The notes below the pieces were generated by a model. That model had not been told where the DNA came from. It did not search any database and worked only from the letters and a program-made list of their open reading frames with translations. A stretch of 64,000 bases of DNA. Source: Mesorhizobium sp. ORS 3324. Its GTDB lineage: Bacteria; Pseudomonadota; Alphaproteobacteria; Rhizobiales; Rhizobiaceae. The stretch spans positions 62,001-126,000 of the forward strand of contig LM655203.1 in NCBI GenBank assembly GCA_000824825.2, given 5' to 3'. This document shows, in pieces, positions 1 to 9,294 of this stretch (the stretch's first letter is position 1; each line of letters starts with the position of its first letter). The translations under genes were made by a program, and so were the position numbers.

Positions 1-1193
1 CTCGTCCACATGCAGATGAGGGCCTTTGCGGCCGGCTCGTCCACCTTGCCGCCCTCGACATATTCAGGCTTCAGGATGTGAATGTTCGAGCCGCCGAACA
101 CGACTGCCCGCTTGCCGTCCGGGCCTGTCGGAATCAGGCCGTAGCGCATGTTGTCGATGACGGTCTGCGCCTTTTCCTTGTCGGTGCCGGTCGCCTTCTT
201 CTGCAGGTCGAGCATGACGTTGTAGTCGGACGGATGCGAGATCATCATGCCGAGCTGACCGGCCAGGAACAGGGGCTGGTTGTCGGCCTGCTGGTTGGTG
301 AGTGCCGAAACCGGGACCGATTTGTCGCGAACATACATGTCGTAGGAGGCCTGCAGCGCGGCCTTGCTCTGCGGGCTGTCGAGCTCGATCTTCTTATAGG
401 TCGGGTTTGCCGTTGCTTCGTCGAAGACGCCGCCGCCATAGGCCCACAGCTGCGGCATGAAGCGGTAGGGCGTGTTGCCGGCGTTCTTGCGGGCCACGAG
501 ACCGTACCCGGCAATGCCGAGCTTGTCGTGGATCTGCTTGGAATATTTGACGACGTCGTCCCAGGTTGCCGGAGGCTTGTTAGGATCGAGGCCCGCACGC
601 TTGAAGATGTCGGCGTTCCAGATGAACGCCATCGTTTCGTTGTTGGTTGGAATGCCGTAGGTGACGCCGTCCCAGGTTACCGCCTTCATGGCGCCAGGCC
701 AGAAATCCTCGGTCGAATATCCCACATCCTCGGGCTTGAGCGGCTGCAGATAGCCCTTCGAGGCGAACTCGGTGCCGCCCAGGATCTGCAAGCGGACCGC
801 CATCGGCGCGGCATTGCCGAGCAGCGCCGTGCGGAACTTGTCAAGAAGGTCGTTATAGGTGAGGGCTTGGTCCTCGAGCTGAATGTTCGGATAGGTCTTG
901 CGGAAGGTCGCGAAGAAATCTTTGTAGTACTGGCGCAGAAGATCGGGGTCACCCTCGAACACGCCCTGATACCAGAAGGTCAGTCGCCCCTTGTAGTCGA
1001 GCGGGGTGACTTTGGCGCAATCGGCCGCCGTGTCAAAATCCTGCGTGCCCGCAATCGAGCGCACATATTCCGGCGACCACTTGCTCAGATCTACCGGCGG
1101 TGCACCCAGCGCCGGTGCGGACATCAACGATGCCATTAAAGCAGTGGAAACAGTGCCACGCAGGACGGCACCGCCGAGTGTAATCCTCGCCAT
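1..1193 (-). CDS. Carbohydrate ABC transporter substrate-binding protein, partial at the window edge
   Basis: Periplasmic binding protein of a family 1 (SBP_bac_1 type) sugar importer. About 397 residues are visible before the frame runs off the left edge. The start is an ATG with a perfect GGAGGA ribosome site 5 bases upstream (complement of 1199-1204). Residues 1-31 form a signal peptide with a hydrophobic core and an ALGA-type cleavage region. Around residues 178-186 the block YGIPTNNETM is followed by IWN, as usual in sugar-binding proteins of this fold. It is divergent from the GntR regulator at 1378, which probably controls it and the enolase-superfamily genes. Its permeases would lie beyond the edge. 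The substrate cannot be read from the sequence. Confidence 0.85.
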   Translation of the reverse strand, partial: MARITLGGAVLRGTVSTALMASLMSAPALGAPPVDLSKWSPEYVRSIAGTQDFDTAADCAKVTPLDYKGRLTFWYQGVFEGDPDLLRQYYKDFFATFRKTYPNIQLEDQALTYNDLLDKFRTALLGNAAPMAVRLQILGGTEFASKGYLQPLKPEDVGYSTEDFWPGAMKAVTWDGVTYGIPTNNETMAFIWNADIFKRAGLDPNKPPATWDDVVKYSKQIHDKLGIAGYGLVARKNAGNTPYRFMPQLWAYGGGVFDEATANPTYKKIELDSPQSKAALQASYDMYVRDKSVPVSALTNQQADNQPLFLAGQLGMMISHPSDYNVMLDLQKKATGTDKEKAQTVIDNMRYGLIPTGPDGKRAVVFGGSNIHILKPEYVEGGKVDEPAAKALICMWT

Positions 1194-1304
1194 AGGTATC
1201 CTCCAGGTTCTCTCCCACGCCGCTTCGCTTCGAGGCAAGCGGTCCTCGCTCATTCGACCGCTGGACACTCTTCTGTGTATTCCATCGGTGTTCTTGTACG
1301 TTTT

Positions 1305-1346
1305 CAGATCGTGAATTGTCTGTCAACGATCCAGATCGTACATTGT
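1305..1346. promoter_or_regulatory. Tandem direct repeat, candidate GntR operator
   Basis: Two copies of CAGATCGTRMATTGT lie at 1305-1319 and 1332-1346, 27 bp apart (start to start), in the divergent intergenic space between the sugar-binding protein gene and the gntR gene. Position, spacing and near identity suggest binding sites for the adjacent FCD-type regulator. This is inferred from sequence only. Confidence 0.45.
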
Positions 1347-1377
1347 TTATCGAAACTTTGCGTGATAATCGGGCAGA

Positions 1378-2115
1378 GTGTGTATTAGCCTAGGGGAGCG
1401 GGCCTTGGCCGAACCAAGCGAATTTAAAGCCGAGCCACCTGTGGGGATTGACCCCATAGGAGCTTCCAGCGAGGGCGCCTCGCTTTATGAGTTGATCAGG
1501 GAAGACATCATCGAGGGACGGCTGGCCGCCAACGAACGGCTTGTGGTCACCGATCTCGCGCGGCGTCACGGCACTTCGACCAATCCCGTGCGCGAGGCCC
1601 TGCAGCTGTTGCGCGGCGAGGGCTTCGTCACCTTTGCTCCCAACCGCGGGGCGCGTGTCCGACCCATAGATCAGGATTTTGTCCGGGATATCTACGAGAT
1701 CGGCGTTCTGATCGAGCCGGCCCTGACGCGATGGTTTGTGAACATGGCCACCGTCGAGGACATCGCCGAACTCGAACGTATCCAGGGCCTGATCGAAGAG
1801 AACAACTTTGCCGACACATTCAGGCACAGCGAGCTGGATACCGCCTTCCACACCGTGATGTACCAGCGGCACTACAACCGCCATGCCGCCGAGCTGTGGT
1901 GGAAGCATCGCGAAGTGCTGCGTGCCGTGAGCCGACGCTTCGATTTCACGCTTGCGCGGCGTGCCGCGATTCTTCGCGAACACCGCGAACTCATCGCGCT
2001 CGTGAAGGCGGGAGATGCAGACAAGGCGGCCGAACTCGTTGCTCGCCATGTCGAGGGTTCCGGTCGGCACATCCTCGAACACATGCGTGCGCGCAACGCC
2101 GCCCGGGCCGGATAG
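1378..2115 (+). CDS. GntR-family transcriptional regulator, FCD (FadR) subfamily
   Basis: DNA-binding repressor or activator that senses a metabolite. A winged helix-turn-helix lies at about residues 36-100 (motif TSTNPVREALQLL), followed by the all-helical FCD ligand domain at about 110-230. The metal-binding region of FCD is visible as DTAFHTVM plus later histidines. The listed start is a GTG; a TTG at 1405 with GGGGAG at 1393-1398 is an equally good or better start and would remove nine residues. It reads away from the sugar-binding protein gene and into three enolase-superfamily genes, so it probably regulates acid-sugar uptake and breakdown. The inducer is unknown. Confidence 0.88.
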   Translation: MCISLGERALAEPSEFKAEPPVGIDPIGASSEGASLYELIREDIIEGRLAANERLVVTDLARRHGTSTNPVREALQLLRGEGFVTFAPNRGARVRPIDQDFVRDIYEIGVLIEPALTRWFVNMATVEDIAELERIQGLIEENNFADTFRHSELDTAFHTVMYQRHYNRHAAELWWKHREVLRAVSRRFDFTLARRAAILREHRELIALVKAGDADKAAELVARHVEGSGRHILEHMRARNAARAG

Positions 2116-2166
2116 GTTATCCGGTCCCGAACATCGTCAACCTGGCCATTCGATAAGGTAGTTCAG

Positions 2167-3333
2167 ATGAAAATCACGAGCGTTCGGCCGTGGCTGATCA
2201 AGTCCGCTGCTTCCTATTGGGGAGAGTACCTGTTCGTCGAAGTGACGACCGACGAGGGGGTGAGCGGCTGGGGAGAGATCACCACCACGACAAAGCTGGC
2301 AAATCGCGCGCTCTGCACGATCCTGCGGCAGATCGGTGCCGCCGTCGCAGGAGAGGATCCGGCGCGGATCGAGCATCTCTGGCACAAGATCTTCCGCAGC
2401 TTCACCTACATGGGCAGTCGCGGCGCCGCCGTCGAATGCGTGAGCGCCATCGACATAGCGCTCTGGGACATCCGCGGCAAAGCCCTCGGCAAGCCGATCT
2501 ACGAACTGCTGGGCGGACCCGTGCGCGATGAGATCGCGCTCTACACCCACCCCAACCAGGCCAAATTCACCAGCAAGGAGGCAGTGGTCCGCGAAATTCA
2601 GGACATCGTCGAGTCCGGACACACCGCGCTCAAGTTCGATCCTTTCCCCCATCAGGGCCGCACCGCCGATGGCCTGTCGCGCGAGCAACAGGACGGCTAC
2701 CTCGATGGCAGCATGACCCGCAAGGACGAGCGCGAAGCGGCCGAGCTCACCGCTTTGATCCGCGAAACGGCGGGTCCCGATGTCGACATCCTCATCGATG
2801 CGCATGGCCGCTTCGATGTTCCGACCGCCATTCGCCTCTGCCGCAGCCTCGAGGAAGCCGGCCAGATCGACTGGTTCGAGGAGCCTTGCCCGCCCGAGAG
2901 CCTCAACGCCCTCAAGCAGGTGCGCGAGAAGGTCAGCGCCGCTATCTCGTGGGGCGAGCGCGGCCACACGAAGTGGGATTTCGTGCCGGTGCTCGAGAAC
3001 AAGCTCGCCGACTACATCATGCCCGACGTCACCTGGACCGGCGGCATTACAGAGCTCAAGAAGGTTTCCGCCATCTGCGAAGCCTACTACGTCCCCGTCT
3101 CGCCACACGATGCCGCGGGACCGATCAACGTGGTTGCCGGAGCGCAGGTGATGATGACGGTTCCCAACTTCTACAAGCTCGAAACGTCGGAGTGGAACCT
3201 CTCCAAATACGATCATCTCATCGACAGACCGCTCGACGTTTCGAACGGCAGCCTCAGGCTGACGACGAAGCCGGGCCTCGGTGTCGAGATGAACCGCGAC
3301 TATCTGCAGGCCCACGAAGTCGAGCTGGCCTAG
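2167..3333 (+). CDS. Mandelate racemase/muconate lactonizing family enzyme, galactonate-dehydratase-like
   Basis: Cytoplasmic enolase-superfamily enzyme, probably a sugar-acid dehydratase. The metal triad is Asp211, Glu238 and Glu264. His213 (in DAHGR) and His314 (in SPHDAAGP) sit where E. coli D-galactonate dehydratase DgoD has its two catalytic histidines: the Glu-Glu and Glu-His spacings of 26 and 50 residues match DgoD. Length (388 aa) is normal. The start ATG follows the regulator stop by 51 bases. It is first of three paralogues in one direction. Galactonate is the closest family guess, but specificity in this family is often misassigned and another acid sugar is possible. Confidence 0.85.
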   Translation: MKITSVRPWLIKSAASYWGEYLFVEVTTDEGVSGWGEITTTTKLANRALCTILRQIGAAVAGEDPARIEHLWHKIFRSFTYMGSRGAAVECVSAIDIALWDIRGKALGKPIYELLGGPVRDEIALYTHPNQAKFTSKEAVVREIQDIVESGHTALKFDPFPHQGRTADGLSREQQDGYLDGSMTRKDEREAAELTALIRETAGPDVDILIDAHGRFDVPTAIRLCRSLEEAGQIDWFEEPCPPESLNALKQVREKVSAAISWGERGHTKWDFVPVLENKLADYIMPDVTWTGGITELKKVSAICEAYYVPVSPHDAAGPINVVAGAQVMMTVPNFYKLETSEWNLSKYDHLIDRPLDVSNGSLRLTTKPGLGVEMNRDYLQAHEVELA

Positions 3334-3393
3334 CAGCCCTCCACGTCCAGCATGCGGGGCAACAGGCCTCGCCAAACAGAACGAGGATAGGCC

Positions 3394-4752
3394 ATGCCAA
3401 AAAACGATGGAGCCGACGAGGCCCTCGATCGGGTGAACACGAATTCCAAGCCGTCAGAGCTTCGCATCACCGACATGCGGGTGGCCGAGATCGTCGGCGC
3501 GCCGTTCACCTCGGCGCTGCTCAAGATCTACACCAACCAGGGCATCGTCGGGCTTGGCGAGATACGCGACGGCGCCAGCGCCACCTATGCGCTGATGCTG
3601 AAGAGTCGGTTGCTCGGCGAGAACCCCTGCGATGTCGACCGCCTGTTTCGCCGCATCAAGCAGTTCGGCGGGCACGGCCGGCAAGGCGGCGGCGTCTCGG
3701 CGGTCGAAATCGCGTTGTGGGATCTCGCCGGCAAAGCCTATGGCGTCCCCATCTACCAGATGCTCGGCGGCAAGTTCCGCGATCAGGTGCGCGTCTATTG
3801 CGATACCGATGCGGAAAAGCCGAGCGGCACCGAAACCGGCAAGCGCCTCAAGGAACGCATGGAGCGCGGTTTCACCTTCCTGAAGATGGACCTCGGCTTG
3901 ATGCAGATCGCTCATGTCCCGGGTGCGGTGGTCGCGCCCGCCGGCGCGCTCGACGGGTTTCGCGGCAACCCGCGCGGCCGCGGCGGCACGTTCGAGGAGC
4001 GCAAGGTCCGCAATCTCGCCTACGATGCGCAGAACGTGCGCCATCCGTTCACGGGCCTGCATTTCACCGAGAAGGGGATAGATCTGCTCGAGCAATATAT
4101 CCACGAGGTGCGCGAGGTCATCGGATACGAGATCCCCTTGGCCATCGACCATGTCGGCCACATCTCGCTGCAGGACGGCATACGCCTGTCGCGCCGCATC
4201 GAGAAATACGTCCCTGCCTGGCTCGAGGATGTGATCCCATGGCAGTACACCGAGCAATACCGGCAACTGCAGGAAGCCACCACGGTGCCGATCTGCACGG
4301 GCGAGGACATCTACCTCAAGGAGGCCTTCGAGCCTCTGCTGAAAAGCGGTGGCCTCTCCGTCATCCATCCGGACCTGCTCACCAGCGGCGGCATCCTCGA
4401 GACCAAGAAGATCGGCGACATGGCGCAGGACCACGGCGTCGCCACGGCCATCCACATGGCGGAGAGCCCGATCGCCGCGATGGCCGCGGCGCATGTCGCG
4501 ACCGCGACCGAAAACTTCCTGGCGCTCGAATATCATTCCGCCGATGTCGACTGGTGGGACGACATCGTCACGGGTCTCCCCAAGCCGCTTGTGAAGGACG
4601 GCTTCATCACCGTTCCGGACAAACCGGGGCTGGGCATAGACGATGTGGTCGACGTGGTGATCAGCCAGCATCTGCAGCCCGGTGTCACGGGGATATGGCA
4701 ATCCACCGAGCATTGGGACAATGAATATAGCTGGGACCGGACCTGGAGTTAG
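3394..4752 (+). CDS. Mandelate racemase/muconate lactonizing family enzyme, second paralogue with an enlarged barrel loop
   Basis: Second enolase-superfamily member of the cluster, 452 aa, longer than usual because of an insertion of about 60 residues (roughly 175-235) after the strand carrying FLKMDLG. Metal ligands Asp252, Glu278 and Glu304 and a catalytic His354 fall at the canonical 26-26-50 spacing. The residue two after Asp252 is Val, not the His of galactonate dehydratase, so acid/base chemistry must differ from the first paralogue; His253 and His256 are nearby. The start is supported by AGGATAG just upstream of the ATG. Likely a dehydratase or epimerase for an acid sugar. Confidence 0.82.
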   Translation: MPKNDGADEALDRVNTNSKPSELRITDMRVAEIVGAPFTSALLKIYTNQGIVGLGEIRDGASATYALMLKSRLLGENPCDVDRLFRRIKQFGGHGRQGGGVSAVEIALWDLAGKAYGVPIYQMLGGKFRDQVRVYCDTDAEKPSGTETGKRLKERMERGFTFLKMDLGLMQIAHVPGAVVAPAGALDGFRGNPRGRGGTFEERKVRNLAYDAQNVRHPFTGLHFTEKGIDLLEQYIHEVREVIGYEIPLAIDHVGHISLQDGIRLSRRIEKYVPAWLEDVIPWQYTEQYRQLQEATTVPICTGEDIYLKEAFEPLLKSGGLSVIHPDLLTSGGILETKKIGDMAQDHGVATAIHMAESPIAAMAAAHVATATENFLALEYHSADVDWWDDIVTGLPKPLVKDGFITVPDKPGLGIDDVVDVVISQHLQPGVTGIWQSTEHWDNEYSWDRTWS

Positions 4753-4855
4753 CCCAGGACCGCCTGTCCTCATTCCCCAGGTTCACAGGGCCAACGACCG
4801 ACCATTCGTGTCGACCTTTCCCAAGGGAGAGGCGAAGAAAGAAACGGACGAAACC

Positions 4856-5182
4856 ATGATCTACGAACTGCGTATCTATGACTGCCTGCCGGGCAGGCTG
4901 CCGGCTTTGCTCAAGCGCTTTTCCGACCAAACGCTGGCCATCTGGGAGAGGCATGGCATCCGCCAAGCCGGGTTTTTCACCACGGCGATCGGCGAAAACA
5001 GCAATCGCCTCACCTATTTCCTCGCCTGGGAATCGCTGGCCGAGCGTGAGGCGAAATGGGCGGCTTTCGTCACCGATCCGGCATGGCACAGGGCCCGGGA
5101 CGAGTCTGAGCGCGACGGGCAGATCATTGCCAATATCAGCAGCCAGCTGCTCACGCCGACAGCTTTCTCGTCTGTGAGATAG
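4856..5182 (+). CDS. NIPSNAP-family small protein
   Basis: 108-residue protein consisting of one dimeric alpha/beta-barrel NIPSNAP domain, opening with MIYELRIYDCLPGRL and holding the FLAWESLAEREAKW block typical of the family. The frame is open further upstream, but the ATG here begins the conserved domain and follows a purine-rich stretch. It lies between two sugar-acid enzymes with 9 bases to the next start, so it is in their operon. Bacterial NIPSNAP proteins are often beside catabolic genes, but their biochemical role is mostly unknown; a small-molecule binding or isomerase-like role is only a guess. Confidence 0.8.
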   Translation: MIYELRIYDCLPGRLPALLKRFSDQTLAIWERHGIRQAGFFTTAIGENSNRLTYFLAWESLAEREAKWAAFVTDPAWHRARDESERDGQIIANISSQLLTPTAFSSVR

Positions 5183-5191
5183 GACTGCGCC

Positions 5192-6391
5192 ATGAAGATC
5201 ACCGACCTCCGCTGCGCCCTCATCGGCAAGCACCCAATCGTGCGCATCGTGACCGACGAGGGCCTCTATGGCCTTGGCGAGGTCGAGTTCACCAAGACCT
5301 ACCTCAAGCCCTTTGTGCTGCATTTGCGCGAGGCGCTGATCGGCGAGGACCCGACCGACGTCGAGCGCGTGATGCTGAAGATCCGCCAGCGCGGCTCCTT
5401 CAAGCCCTATGGCGCGGCGGTGAGCGCGATCGAGCATGCGCTGTGGGACATTGCCGGCAAGGCTGCGGGCGTGCCGGTCTACAAACTGCTTGGCGGCAAG
5501 GTGCGCGACAAGGTGCGCGTCTATAACGGCTCGATCCGCCGCAAGCGCACGGGCGACCGGCCGGAGGATTACGCCGCCGACGTCAAATGGATGATGGAGC
5601 AGCCGCAGAACTTCTTCATGATCAAGCAAGGGATATCGTTCCACTCCAACATGAAGGACTCTATCGAATGCTTCCATTACGGCGTGACGCAGAAGAAGTC
5701 CGGCTATCACGGCGCCATGGATCAGGGGGTGATCAGCGAGCGCGGTTTCAATCACATGCTCGACTGTGTGATCGCGATGAAGGAAGTGCTGGGCGACAAG
5801 GTCAGCCTGGCGCTCGACTGCGGCCCGGGCTGGATGCTGCCCGACGCGATCAAGTTCGCTCGCGCGGTCGAGAAATACAATTTGATGTGGCTCGAGGACA
5901 TGCTCACCGGCGACTACGTGCCGTGGGTCAATCCGCAGGCTTATCGGGAGCTGACCACCTCCACCTCGACGCCGATCCATACCGGTGAGCAGATCTACCT
6001 GCGGCACAATTTCAAGGAGCTGATCGAGACGCAGGCGGTGCGCGTCATCGGCCCCGATCCAGCCGATATCGGCGGCATTGCCGAGCTCAAATGGGTCGCC
6101 GAGCACGCTTACATGCACTCGATCCTGATGGCGCCGCACGGCACCGCCAACGGCCTGCTCGGCCTCGGCGCGCTTATCAATGTCTGCGCCACCTTGCCCG
6201 CCAACTACATCGCCTTCGAGTACCCGAGCGCCTCCGACCCCTGGTGGGAGGACCTCGTAATCGGCCTGCCGTCGCAGATCGTGAAGGACAGCATGGTTGA
6301 CCTGTTGGAGGCACCGGGGCTAGGCCTCGATATCGACGCCGAAGCGGCCAGGAAATATCTCAGGGAAGAGGATGCGGGCTTCTTCGACTGA
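5192..6391 (+). CDS. Mandelate racemase/muconate lactonizing family enzyme, third paralogue
   Basis: Third enolase-superfamily enzyme, 399 aa. Ligands are Asp209, Glu235 and Glu266 with His316 as the likely base; the second and third ligands are 31 residues apart instead of 26, reflecting a five-residue insertion (TGDYVPWVNP region). The loop at about residues 110-185, rich in aromatic and charged residues, replaces the usual lid and suggests a different substrate from the other two. AGGA lies 8 bases before the ATG. Together the three enzymes may act on related epimeric sugar acids or on successive steps. Confidence 0.84.
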   Translation: MKITDLRCALIGKHPIVRIVTDEGLYGLGEVEFTKTYLKPFVLHLREALIGEDPTDVERVMLKIRQRGSFKPYGAAVSAIEHALWDIAGKAAGVPVYKLLGGKVRDKVRVYNGSIRRKRTGDRPEDYAADVKWMMEQPQNFFMIKQGISFHSNMKDSIECFHYGVTQKKSGYHGAMDQGVISERGFNHMLDCVIAMKEVLGDKVSLALDCGPGWMLPDAIKFARAVEKYNLMWLEDMLTGDYVPWVNPQAYRELTTSTSTPIHTGEQIYLRHNFKELIETQAVRVIGPDPADIGGIAELKWVAEHAYMHSILMAPHGTANGLLGLGALINVCATLPANYIAFEYPSASDPWWEDLVIGLPSQIVKDSMVDLLEAPGLGLDIDAEAARKYLREEDAGFFD

Positions 6392-6621
6392 AGAACCGCT
6401 CTTCTTTCGCCAACCCGCACGACGGGACCGCTTCACGAATATTGCCTGTCAGGCCGCTCTGGGCCCTACTCAGCGCATTCCGCGGCTCACAGCGGGCTGT
6501 TTGCGCTCGAACTCGGCGTAAGGTCCGACGCTGCCGCCCTTCAAGGGCTGCCCTTCGACTGTTGGCCGACATCACCAGCGGCTGTGCCGCGATTCTCGTG
6601 ATCCGGGCCGTTCCGGCAATT
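6392..6621. other. Convergent intergenic space with no recognisable gene
   Basis: 230 bases between the third enolase-superfamily gene and the 3' end of the nitrate reductase gene. A short inverted repeat GAAGA/TCTTC just after the upstream stop codon could form a weak hairpin. No convincing coding sequence, strong terminator or repeat is seen. Confidence 0.5.
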
Positions 6622-9291
6622 TTACTCGGCGGCCTGGACGTGGCGGGCCTCGATGATCGCTCTTATCTCCGAGCGGCAGGAACCGCAATTGGTGCCGGCG
6701 CGCAGCGTCGAGCCGATAGCCTCCAGACTGTCGCATCCGCCGGCCACGGCCGAAGCGAGCTGGTTGACGCCGACGTGGAAACATGAGCACACGACCCGCC
6801 CGATGGCGGGCATGGGCACCGGCGAGCGGCCCGACAACAGCGCGTGGCGGTCGGCGGCCGACAGCGGCTGGCGCGTGGCGAGCAGCGACACCAGCCAGTC
6901 GCGCATCGGCAACTGGTCCGGGGCGGCGACCAGCAAGGCTTCGGCCATGGCGCCGCCTTCGTCGATGGCGGCGGCGCGATAGACGAGGCCGCGCCGGTCG
7001 GTGTACTCCAGGAGTTGATCCTGCCGTTGTACGCTTAGCAGCTTGCGCGCCAGGAGAATGCCCTGGTCCGGCGGCTCGGTTCCGGTCAGCTCATAGACCC
7101 AGCCGCCCTCGACCGCGTGGCGGCTCCAATGGACGAAACCCGTCGGCCTCAAATCGCGCCGCGTGATGAGCACGCCGGCCCAGCCGGTGTTTTCGCGCAC
7201 GATTCTCGCCGGCACATGTTTGAGCTCCGGCTGGCCGGAATGCGGATCGGTGACGGGCGAGGACAGGAGACCGGCGGCGGCCCTGGCCGCGAACTGCCCG
7301 CTCCAATGCATCGGCATGAAGGCTTGGCCTCGCCTCTGCGTCTCCGTCACGCGCACCCTGGCTCGCACGAAACCGAAGCGCGTTGACAGATGGGCGAGAT
7401 CGCTATCCTTGAGATGGTGCGCGGCCGCATCAGCAGGGTTGAGGTCGACCGCGGGCTCCGGCGCGTTGGCCATCAGGCGCGGCACATTGCCGGTGCGCGT
7501 CATCGTGTGCCACTGGTCGCGCAGCCGGCCCGTGTTCAGGGCGATCGGATAGTCGGCATCGACCGTGAATGCCGTTGCTTCTTGCCGCACCGGCACGAAA
7601 CGCGCGCGCCCGTCGGGTGTTGGGAAGCGGCCGTCGGCAAACAGTCTTGTCCGCTGCTCGTTCGGGTCCGGCTCGGGCCAGTGGCGCGGCGCGAAGGAGG
7701 CGTAGTCAGCGTCGCCGAGATCGGTCAGGCCGCCGAGATCGAACAGGCGTTCGCCGTCGTTTTCGAAAGCGGAGAGCGCGGCATGCTCGCGGAAGATCTC
7801 TGCCGGCGTCTTGTAGGCGAAGGCATCGCCAAAGCCCATGCGGGCTGCGACCTCGCAGATGATGCGCCAGTCGGCCTTCGCCTCGCCAGGCGGCGGCAGG
7901 AACGGCCGCTGGCGCGAGACGCGCCGCTCCGAATTGGTGACCGTGCCGTCTTTCTCGCCCCAGGCGGCGGCCGGCAGCAGCACGCCGGCATAGCGTGTGG
8001 TGTCGGTGCGGGTCACATCCGAGACGCTGACGAAATCGCATTTGGCGAGCGCGGCGCGCACACGCGAGGCGTCCGGCATCGAGACGGCCGGATTGGTGCC
8101 CATGACCCAGAGGGCCTTGATGCGGCCGTCGGCGACCGCCTGGAACATGTCCACGGCCTTCAGGCCGGCGCGCCGCGCGATATTGGGCGCGCCCCAGAAG
8201 CGGGAGACTCGCTCGATGTTCGCCTCATCCGCGAAGTCCATATGCGCGGCAAGCTGGTTGGCCAGACCTCCCACCTCGCGGCCGCCCATGGCGTTCGGCT
8301 GGCCCGTGACCGAGAACGGCCCCATGCCGGGCTTGCCGATGCGGCCGGTGGCGAGATGGCAGTTGATGATGGCGTTTACCTTGTCGGTTCCATGCGCCGA
8401 CTGGTTGACGCCCTGGCTGTAGACGGTGACGGTCCGCTTGGTCTCGGCGAATAGATCGTAGAAAGCCTGCACATCGGCGGGCGTCAGCCCGCAGCCTTTC
8501 GCGACGCGCGCGATCAACGGCGCGTCGGCGCCGGCCAGCGCGGCCGCGGCGTCGAAGCCGGACGTATGGTCGCGGACGAAGGCGGCATCGATCTTTCCGG
8601 CCTGGACGAGATGCGCGAGCAGGCCGTTGAACAGAAGCACGTCCGTGCCCGGATCAAGCGCCAAGTGCAGGTCGCACTCGTCGGCCGTGGCGGTGCGGCG
8701 CGGGTCGATGACGAGGATCCTGGTTCCGCGTTCCTTTCGCGCCGCGAGCATGCGCTGGTAGAGCACGGGATGGCACCATGCGGTGTTGGAGCCGGTGAGC
8801 ACGATGAGATCGGCGCACTCGAAATCCTCATAGACGCCGGGAACGATGTCCTCGCCGAAAGCGCGACGGTGGCCGGCGACGGATGACGCCATGCATAGCC
8901 GCGAATTGGTGTCGATATTGGCCGAACCGATGAAGCCCTTCATCAGCTTGTTGGCGACGTAATAGTCCTCGGTGAGCAGTTGCCCGGAGACGTAGAAGGC
9001 GACCGAGTCCGGTCCGTGCTCGGCAATCGCCTGCGAGAATTTCGCGGCCACGAGGTCGAGCGCTTCGTCCCAGCTCGCCTGCCTGCCTTGGATTTCCGGC
9101 TGGAGCAAGCGGCCTTCGAGGCCGAGCGTCTCGCCAAGGGCGGACCCCTTCGAGCAGAGCCGGCCGAAATTGGCCGGGTGGTCGAGATCGCCGCGGACGG
9201 TAGCCTTGCCGTCCGCGGCGATCCCGGCGAGCACGCCGCATCCCACCCCGCAATAGGGGCAGGTGGTCCTCACTTCGCGTGCTTCTTCCAT
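6622..9291 (-). CDS. nasA: Assimilatory nitrate reductase catalytic subunit
   Basis: Cytoplasmic molybdenum enzyme that reduces nitrate to nitrite. An N-terminal [4Fe-4S] motif is formed by Cys11, Cys14, Cys18 and Cys46 (CPYCGVGC ... LCSKG). The molybdopterin oxidoreductase domain follows to about 570 and the dinucleotide-binding domain to about 700. The last 60 residues hold a BFD-like [2Fe-2S] domain with CSC and CGSC pairs, as in many proteobacterial NasA proteins. At 889 aa it is full length. It is last in the nitrate operon, 3 bases after nirD. No separate flavoprotein subunit (NasB type) is visible, so the electron donor is uncertain. Confidence 0.95.
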   Translation of the reverse strand: MEEAREVRTTCPYCGVGCGVLAGIAADGKATVRGDLDHPANFGRLCSKGSALGETLGLEGRLLQPEIQGRQASWDEALDLVAAKFSQAIAEHGPDSVAFYVSGQLLTEDYYVANKLMKGFIGSANIDTNSRLCMASSVAGHRRAFGEDIVPGVYEDFECADLIVLTGSNTAWCHPVLYQRMLAARKERGTRILVIDPRRTATADECDLHLALDPGTDVLLFNGLLAHLVQAGKIDAAFVRDHTSGFDAAAALAGADAPLIARVAKGCGLTPADVQAFYDLFAETKRTVTVYSQGVNQSAHGTDKVNAIINCHLATGRIGKPGMGPFSVTGQPNAMGGREVGGLANQLAAHMDFADEANIERVSRFWGAPNIARRAGLKAVDMFQAVADGRIKALWVMGTNPAVSMPDASRVRAALAKCDFVSVSDVTRTDTTRYAGVLLPAAAWGEKDGTVTNSERRVSRQRPFLPPPGEAKADWRIICEVAARMGFGDAFAYKTPAEIFREHAALSAFENDGERLFDLGGLTDLGDADYASFAPRHWPEPDPNEQRTRLFADGRFPTPDGRARFVPVRQEATAFTVDADYPIALNTGRLRDQWHTMTRTGNVPRLMANAPEPAVDLNPADAAAHHLKDSDLAHLSTRFGFVRARVRVTETQRRGQAFMPMHWSGQFAARAAAGLLSSPVTDPHSGQPELKHVPARIVRENTGWAGVLITRRDLRPTGFVHWSRHAVEGGWVYELTGTEPPDQGILLARKLLSVQRQDQLLEYTDRRGLVYRAAAIDEGGAMAEALLVAAPDQLPMRDWLVSLLATRQPLSAADRHALLSGRSPVPMPAIGRVVCSCFHVGVNQLASAVAGGCDSLEAIGSTLRAGTNCGSCRSEIRAIIEARHVQAAE

Positions 9292-9294
9292 GCC

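Noticed and set aside
2886..4724. A 612-codon plus-strand open frame spanning two enolase-superfamily genes
   Set aside because: It lies out of frame over two genes with complete catalytic motifs, is dominated by Arg, Ala and Gly, and shows no domain. It is a high-GC shadow.
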